From Vitis vinifera (taxonomy: Eukaryota > Streptophyta > Magnoliopsida > Vitales > Vitaceae), in assembly GCF_030704535.1 (NCBI RefSeq), contig NC_081817.1, forward strand, positions 28,459,001-28,523,000: 64,000 bases of DNA, written 5' to 3'. The notes beneath the pieces were generated by a model that was not told the origin of the DNA, did no database searches, and saw only the letters and a program-made list of their open reading frames with translations. Both the position numbers and the translations under genes were made by a program. Every line of letters starts with the position of its first letter. Within the stretch, counting starts at the first letter, position 1. This document shows, piece after piece, positions 13,297 to 22,200 of this stretch.

Positions 13297-16200
13297 GATA
13301 GATTGAAATTTTATCAGAATAAAGGACTAGAATGCCCTTGCAAAGAAATCAGGCTTTACAAATTCGCGTTTGGGCTTGTTGCAAAAACTGGATGAGATTT
13401 TGAAGAGGACTTTGATGAAACCAGAAGAATTATACTAGTCAACTTTCTCCTTTTGTCTCTGGTTGTAAGTTAAAGTTTTCCTTTGATGATTGGAAGTTTT
13501 GCTTATCCTTGGGATTTCAGGCTAAGCAACATTTTCTTTTGATTAAAAATTTTATTAGCTTGAAATGCCAAGGATAAGCAAAACTTTCAGTTGCTAGCTG
13601 CCTGTTCCAGTTTGGAACATAATCATCCTTTCTGTTTTCTTCAATGATCATTGGTAGTGGGTTTGCACAAGTCATCCCAGAAAGGTTCAAGAAAAGTGTT
13701 GGTGGAGGACATGAGAGAGGAGGGTGGAGAGAGGGGAGAGCATGTTGTTTTTAAGCAAGAACGGAATCCCTTGCTGATAATAGTCGATAGGGTGTCATAT
13801 ACAATGCCATAGTATGGGGCGACCAAGTGGGGGGAGGAGGAGAGAGGAGACCTTGTTTTTGAAGCAAGAAAGGAATCCCTTCCTTATAATAGTCTGGGTA
13901 CATAGAGAATGCTACAAATGGGAAGATTTGGTTAAAGTGTTCTTACAATTCCATAGTGATATGACCATACAAAGAAGAAGGAAAAATGCCGCTTTCATAA
14001 TCTTAGTCCTTAAGAAGATTAATCTTGCAAAATCATAGGAAGAGTGTTATCTGAGCATGTTTTAATTGTGTTACATGATACTATTTCTTCTTATCATGGC
14101 TTTTTTATTTATTTATTGAGGGTAGACACATTCTGATTGAGTTTATAGTAGCCAATGGATTACTAGATGAGAAAAAAAGATGTGGAGATGGAGTGGTTTT
14201 TAAGGTTGATTAAATAGTCATGTGGATTAGTTGTGTTTTAGATGATGCTTTATACAGAAAAGGCTTTGAACCATAGTGGAAACCTTGGATATTAAGTTGC
14301 TTATTTTCAGTAGGGAATGGAAGCTCGGAAAAATGGATTAAGGCTTCCAGAGGTTTAAGGCAAGGTGACCCCACTTTCACCTTCTTTTCACAATTGTAGC
14401 TGATGTGTTGAGTGGATTCATGATTAGGGGCAAAATATAACATTGTGGATAGTCTTTTAGTAGTTAGAGGTCCTGTCAAGGTTTCTTTATGTATAGGTTG
14501 TGGACCATGTTTTTCTTGAGCCAATCCTTTTCTTAGTTTTTGCTGCATTCCAGGTTTAAAGATAAATTTCAAGAAGAGTGTCTTGTTTGGCATTAATGTG
14601 AGTGATTATCAAATCAGTGAGCTTGGGTTCAATCTTAGAATGTTGGACTGGAGTGGCTTCTTTTTTATTTAGGTCTTCCCCTAAGGGGAAATCCTAGAGC
14701 CCCTTCCTTTTTGGATCTGGTGCTATAAAAAAGGATATGTTGAAGACTAGACGGATGAAAAGAGCTTGTCTCTTTATAAGGGATAAAATCACCTAGTTTA
14801 CTCTTGTTTAGGCCATATATCCTTCTATTACCTCCCAACTTTTAGGATTCCTCGTCAAATAGCATCATCACCTAGTTTTCTTTGGCCTAGAATGAGTAAG
14901 GGGAGTTTGGCTGGGATCAAGTGTATAAAGAGAAAAGAAAAAGAAAATTGGGAATTGAGAAGATTGATTTGAGGAAAAAAGCTCCTTATTGGAAAGAGTT
15001 TGTGGATGTTTCCAATGAAGACTAAGGGCCTATTTAGATTGGCTTTTAAGAAGTCAGAAGCTCTTTTTTAAGCTTACTAAGAGCTAGAGTTTAATATGGA
15101 AGCCAATACCATGTTCCTTCTCTGCCAGTGGTTTTGTGGGTTTGAAAAGTGTGGATATTTTGTTATGCATGTTAAAGGCACTGTATTTGTCACTTGTTTT
15201 CCCTGGTTCAATCATTAGCTAGCTTCTCCCCCTGGTCCAGCAAATCCTAACCCCCTTGAAGTCCCTTGGCATTACAAATCATGGCATGAGGTGACACATA
15301 TTTGTCAGTGTAGCATGCTTATAGCTGGTGTTTAAACATCTCCTGTTTATAATGATCATTTTATGATTTCTTGCTAATATGTGCGCACTTCTTTTTTTTC
15401 ATTATTTTTTGTTTTTCATATAGCATTTCTTTAATAGTGGAGTGGTTATGCAGTTCAATTTATTTGGTTCCTTGCTAAATGTGCACACTTATTTTTTCTT
15501 CCTATACAGCATTCCTTTAACGGTGGAGTGGTCAGCTTTTTCTCCCCATGATTTGATAGTTGCTGGATGTCATGATGGAACTGTAATATTTTGCATCTCT
15601 CTTCTTCTCTCCTTCTATTTATGCACTTCAATTTCCCTTCTAGTAGATACAGTGGTGTAATTATCTGCGCTTTTGCATCAGCATGTTCTGCAGTTTCATT
15701 ACATTTCCTGTATAGTTTGAAAGTGCATGCACCTTGCTTGTCATTTTGAATTCATTTATAGTATCATGTCTAAGAAGTTTTCCAAACATTCAGGTTGCTC
15801 TATGGAAGTTTTCTGCAAATGGTTCATTTGAAGGTAGTGGCACCATGCAAGTCACTTCAGGTTTGTATTACTTTCTTTCTATAGATATGGTTTATCTGGA
15901 AGGGCTTAGAGCAGTGGTGGATGGCATTGTAAAATATTTGTGCCACACCAAAGTGTTGGAAAGAGATATAACCCTTTCCTAAGTAAATTATACTCTAGAG
16001 AGTTGTGTGTATGGATCAAAGTTACAGAAAGAAAATCCTTACTTCCAGTGACACTGACATATTTGATATGAAATTAATTTGTTCATTTTACTCATTGATA
16101 TTGCAGATACAAGGCCTTTACTTTGCTTCAGTGCTGATACAGTTCCAATAAGAGCATTGGCATGGGCTCCAGTTGAAACGTATGTAACATTAGACGATTG

Positions 16201-19200
16201 ATTTCCATTAATATTTTGTAGTGACTATGTATTTTATCCATCTGTATGATTTTGCCAAATTTCCTTGCTTCCGGCCTAGACTAACCCCCTTTCCCCATCA
16301 AAGGAATAAAACAGGTATCAATGACTCAACAATTTTTCAGCACAAACACTAAACATCTGCATTTTCTTTGCATGTGGGATAGGGCCTGAGCAATCCATTT
16401 TAAGGCTTTTAGTTGTCCAATTCATGAAGCTAATTGTTAAGAGAGAGAGAGAAGAAAACCTTGATTCTCATTCATTGTGTCTACTTACAATTAAGAAAAT
16501 ATATATATACAAGGCTAGGAGTCCTAACTACCATACATGTGACCTATATTAAAAAGGAAAGATTGTACACTATAAATTCATTATATTCAATACTCCCCCT
16601 CAAGCTGGAGCATATACATCATATGCCCCAAGCTTATTACAAATATATTTAATTCTAGGACCTCTGAGAGATTTAGTGAAGATGTCTGCTAATTGATCAT
16701 TTGAATTAACAAAACTTGTAGCAACACATCCTGATGCGATCTTCTCTCTAATGAAGTGACAGTCAACTTCAATATGTTTGGTCCTTTCATGAAAGACTGG
16801 ATTGGATGCAATATGTAATGCGACCTGGTTATCACAGATGAGTTTCATCTGTTCATCCTTTCCAAATCTCAACTCTCGAAGAAAATGTCTCAACCATATG
16901 AGTTCACATGTTGCCAAAGCCATAGTTCGATACTCAGCTTCAGCACTAGATCTGGCCACTACATCTTGTTTCTTACTCTTCCAAGATATTAGATTACCTC
17001 CAATAAAAACACAGTACCCTGAAGTGGAACGTCTATCTGTGGGTGAGCCAGCCTAATCTGCATCTGTGTAACCAACAACCTGAGTATGACCTCTGTTCTC
17101 GTACAACACACCTTGGCCTGGTGTACTTTTGATATATCGAAAAATGCGGATTACGGCATCCCAATGACTATCACATGGTGATTGTAGGAATTGACTAACA
17201 ACACTCACAGGAAAAGAAATGTCTGGACGAGTAATGGTGAGATAGTTCAATTTACCTACGAGTCGTCGATATCTCCCAGGGTCTCCTAAAGGCTCCCCCT
17301 GTCCTGGTACAAGTTTGACATTCGGATCCATAGGTGTGTCTATCGGTTTACAGTCTAACATACCATTTTCTTCCAGGATGTCTAAAGCATACTTCCTTTG
17401 GGAAAGGACCACACCGGAACTGGATTGAGCTATCTCAATTCCCAAGAAATACTTGAGTTTCCCCAAGTCTTTGGTCTGAAAGTGGGTAAAAAAATGTTGC
17501 TTTAGTTTCTGAATACCATCCTGATCACTGCCTGTAATGACGATGTCGTCCACATAAACAACCAGATAAATACACTGTCCCAAGGAGTTATGATGATAGA
17601 AAACTGAATGGTTTGCTGTACTGCGAAGCATGCCAAACTCTTGAACAACAGAACTAAAACGACCAAACCATGCTCGAGGAGATTGTTTCAAGCCATATAG
17701 AGAACGGCGTAACCTGCACACTAAACTAGACTCCCCCTGAGCAACAAAACCAGGAGGTTGCTCCATATAAACTTCCTTAGTAAGATCACCATGAAGGAAG
17801 GCATTTTTAATATCCAACTGATAAAGAGGCCAAGAACACATAGCAGCCATGGAGAGAAGCAAGCGGACAGAAGCAATCTTGGCAATAGGGGAGAATATGC
17901 CACCATAATCAGAACCATAAACCTGAGTATAGCCTTTAGCAACTAAGCGGGCCTTAAGGTGATCAACCTGACCATCAGGACCAACCTTAACTGCATAAAC
18001 CCAACGACAGCCAACTGTAGATTTACCAGAGGGTAAAACAACAAGATCCCAAGTGCCATTAGAGTGCAGAGCATCCATTTCATCCACCATTGCCTGTCGC
18101 CAGCTTGGATGGGAAAGAGCTTCATGGGTGCTCTTTGGAAAAGAAACAGAGGATATAGCAGAAACAAAAGCAGAATAGGGTGACGATAATCGATGATAAC
18201 TCAAAAAATTGTAAATAGGATGAGGATTACGAGTAGAGCGAGTACCTTTCTGAATAGCAATGGGTAAATCATCAAGAGAAGGCAGAGCCGGGGCAAGAGA
18301 AGCCGAAGGGATAGGAAGTGAGTCAGCAGGTGCCTCAGCAAAAGGGAGAGGAGCAGCGACACGAGGGCGACGATGATAAACCTGAAGTGGTCGAGGAGGC
18401 ACAACATCAGATGGGGAGACAATGGGAAGGGGCAAGACTTCAGAAACAGGAAGAGACTCGGAAGTAGTGGAAAAGAATGGTGAGTCCTCAAAGAAAGTGA
18501 CATCAGCGAAGATAAAGTACCGATGAGTCTCAAGGGAATAACAACGATAACCTTTCTAAAGTCTGGAATATCCCAAGAAGAGGCACTTCATGGCTTTGGC
18601 GGAAAGCTTGTCCTGTCCAGGAGTGAGAATATAAACAAAACAAGTACAACCAAAGACACGAGGAAGAAGGAAATAAAGTGGTTGGTCAGGGAAGAGAAGG
18701 AAATGAGGAATCTGATCATGTAAAACAGAGAAGGGCATACGATTAATTAAATAACAAGCGGTAAGAACAACGTCCCCCCAAAAATGAAAAGGAACATTAC
18801 TATGGAGGAGGATAGTATGAGCTGTCTCAACAAGATGTCGATTCTTGCGTTCAGCTACCCCATTTTGTTGAGGAGTATGAGCACAAGAAGACTGATGAAG
18901 AATCCCATTATGAGACATAAATGAAGTAAATTGAGCTGAAAAATATTCCCTGGCATTATCACTACGTAACACACGAATAGAAATATTGAACTGGGTCTGG
19001 ATTTCAGCATAAAATTTCTGGAAAATAAAGAATAACTCAGCTCAATTTTTCATTAAAAATAGCCAAGTACATCGAGAATAGTCATCAATGAAAGTGACAA
19101 AATACTGAAATCCTAAAGTAGACGCAGTCCGACAAGGACCCCAAACATCAGTGTGGACAAGCTCAAAAGGGGACTTTGCCCGATTATTCAAACGCTTTAG

Positions 19201-22200
19201 GAATGAGACACGAGTATGTTTCCCAAGCTGACATGACTCACACGAAAGCGACGACAAAGTGGAAAAACGAGAGACCATCTTCTAGAACTTGGAGAGACTA
19301 GGGTGGCCCAAACGACTGTGAATGAGGAGAGGAGCATCAGTGGAAATGCAAACTGTAGGAGATGAATCCGAGGTGAGGTGATAGAGGCCTTGAGACTCAC
19401 GTCCTATGCCAATCGTCTTCCCCGTACTCCGGTCTTGCAAGGTCACAAATTTATCAGAAACGGTAATAGAGCAATTAAGAGTATGAGTGATTTTGCTGAT
19501 GGAAATAAGATTAAAAGGACATTCAGGAGTATAAAGGACAGAAGTGAGAGGTAGAGAAGGCAGAGGAAGGGTCAAACCAATACCTTTAGCTACAGTTTGA
19601 GAACCATTAGCTAAGGTAATAGTAGGTAAATCAGAGGTAGTAGTAATAGAGGAGAAAAGATCCTTATTACCAGATAGGTGATCAGAAGCTCCAGAATCTA
19701 GAATCCAGGGTCCAAGAGAAGATGTGTGGGTAAGGCAGGCAGAAGCATTACCAGGTTGGGCAACAGAGGCAACAGAAGCCTGAGTTGTGAAGGAGCTCGG
19801 AGGCTGAGGCAGCTGAGAATCAGAGGACTGGGCCACATGGGCAGTGCGAGGAGGCCATCCATGTAATTGATAGCAACGATCGCGAGTGTGGCCAAGTTTA
19901 TTGCAATAGGTGCAATGAGGACGTTGGCCTCTACCTTGGTTACCACTGCGTCCTCCTCGAGAGGTAGTGTGAGAAACTAACACAGAAGAATCTAAAATGC
20001 TATCAGATGGCAAAGTCTGAGTGAACGAGATACGAAGGAGGCGAGCAAACACATCATCCAAGGACGGAACTGATGAACTACCAAGAATTTGATCGCGGAC
20101 AGGCTCAAGATCCGGACGGAGGCCCATAAGAGTAAGGACCATGAAGAACTTATCAAGCTGTGTTTGTTGAACCCCAACATCAGGAGTAAGAGGCATCACA
20201 GTCAAGAACTCCTCCTTAAGAGAGGCAATCTGACCAATATAAGTAGATAGATCCAAGTCCTGTTGGCTGATATGGACAATAGCAGAAGCCACCTTATAAA
20301 GACGCTGGATATCATTCGTGTATAATCCTTTGGCCTGAGTCCAAAATTTAAAACAAGTTTTGTAGGCCCGAAGATGAAGAAGGATCTTGGGATCAACGGA
20401 TTGCCATAATACACTACATAACTGGGCATCTATCTTTCTCCACTGTATGCGCTCAACCTCAGGGATATCTGCCTCCTGTGTAACCAAGTGATCCTCATAT
20501 CCTTGTCCCATAAACCAAAGTTCAACAGAGGCAGACCAAGAAAGATAATTTTCACTGCCAACCAATTTCTTCGAAATAATCATAGGAGATCCAGATATGA
20601 CAGAGGAAAAAATAAAAGTTTTAGTAGCTATATCCACTTATCTGGAGAATGAAGTATATTTGGATCGAAGAGAGCCCTAAAACGGCTTTGGGATGCGGCT
20701 GAAGAAGGAAAAACCGAAGAATCACCCGTGTGAGAGACCAAATGGAAAAGAAAAACAACCGTGGCACCACCGGAAAGGTAGAAGAACACTTCCCAAGGCA
20801 CGTGCAGGGATTGGGGTTGAGAAAAAATAGCCGGAGGACGCCGGAAAAACTGTTCGAAGGGCCGGCGGAGGCAAAAGAACCCCAAAAGAGGCACGTGCAG
20901 GGCTCGGATGGCAGAAACAGGTATAAAGGGTGGCTAGTCGGCGTCAGGCGAGGCTGGAGGAGGAAGCGCGTCGCTGGAAAGTGGCTCACGCGCCGACGCG
21001 TGAGATGCAATCGTCGGCCAGAAAAACGCATGTGGCCGGCGCGTGGGTGGTTTTTTGGCTCCAGTGCTTTGGGAAAAATTGGAGATCTCCTCCAGGCGCT
21101 CCTTGCGGTGTGGGAAAAAGACGTCGTCGGGAAAGTTCGCCGGAAAAGTCGCCGGCGGTGAATGTTTTCTGACGACGATTCGACCGACTGGAAAGCTTTG
21201 GGGTCTGGGGAAGGTGACCGGAATGAAACACGGTCACAGGAAGGTTTCCCGGAATTGATGACACGGGGAAACTGGAAAGAATTAGGTTTTCTCCCTTGGC
21301 TCTGATACCATGTTAAGAGAGAGAGAGAAGAAAACCTTGATTCTCATTCATTGTGTCTACTTACAATTAAGAAAATATATATATACAAGGTTAGGAGTCC
21401 TAACTACCATACATGTGACCTATATTAAAAAGGAAAGATTGTACACTATAAATTCATTATATTCAACACTAATGTATTGTTTCTACTTTGGAAATTTACA
21501 TGGACATTGAAGACCTTACCTTTCTAATTAATTTGAGTAAATGTTTTATTCTGCTTTTCATTCCAATGTGAGCCTTCTTTCCTTGGGACTGGGAACTGTT
21601 GTATGCAATAAGTTGCTAAACATGACAAAGGGGAAGTTTTTGTTATTGAAGAATAGAATCCTTTCCACATGTACTGATTTTTTACTGTTTATGTTTATTT
21701 GTCTTGTGAATTGAGATATTTAAGATGATATTTGAATGATTTGCAGTGATCCAGAGAGTGCAAATATAATTGTCACTGCTGGACATGCAGGGGTAAAGTT
21801 TTGGGATATACGGTAAGTGTAATGGTTTGCTTTTGTGTATGTCCTCATATACTTATTTCTTTATCCTTTCATTTTAATGTTGAATTTTTATGGTTATGTC
21901 CCCATCAATTCATTTGATTTGAGCTGCTGATGCTTGAAGTTTTTATGTTTAATTTGTTTGGACATAATTTAAAGAGAAATGCAGTTTTCATTTAACTACC
22001 AGTCAATTGCCATTTCTATGGCAGAATTATGCAGTACTTGCCTGACTTGTGTATGGTCTATTAAAAGAAGATATTTTATACAATGGCACTAATGGCTAAT
22101 CTAAACTTCCATGCATTTCCCCATCTCTTGAAATATATAGCAAATGCAAACGTGTCACCTGCTGCTGAAATTCAAAACTTTGTATTCTTTTTCTTAATCT

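Larger units (their letters stand above)
16430..21473 (-). mobile_element. Full-length Ty1/Copia LTR retrotransposon in intron 9
   Basis: The element spans 16435-21468 (5,034 bp) and is flanked by the 5 bp duplication CTAAT at 16430-16434 and 21469-21473. Its two 158 bp LTRs differ at two positions, both C/T. Reading on the minus strand, the LTR is followed by a TGGTATCAGAGC primer binding site (21310-21299), a GC-rich leader of about 650 bp, the gag-pol frame, and a polypurine tract next to the other LTR (about 16593-16603). It lies antisense to the WD40 gene. High LTR identity indicates a young insertion, yet the coding frame is broken by four stop codons. Confidence 0.95.

Noticed and set aside
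14210..14593. Minus-strand frame of 127 codons
   Set aside because: It is antisense to the LINE relic, whose plus-strand RT motifs explain the sequence.
20621..21264. Open frames on both strands in the GC-rich Copia leader
   Set aside because: They overlap the primer binding site region and gag in other frames and show no domains; GC-rich DNA simply has few stops.
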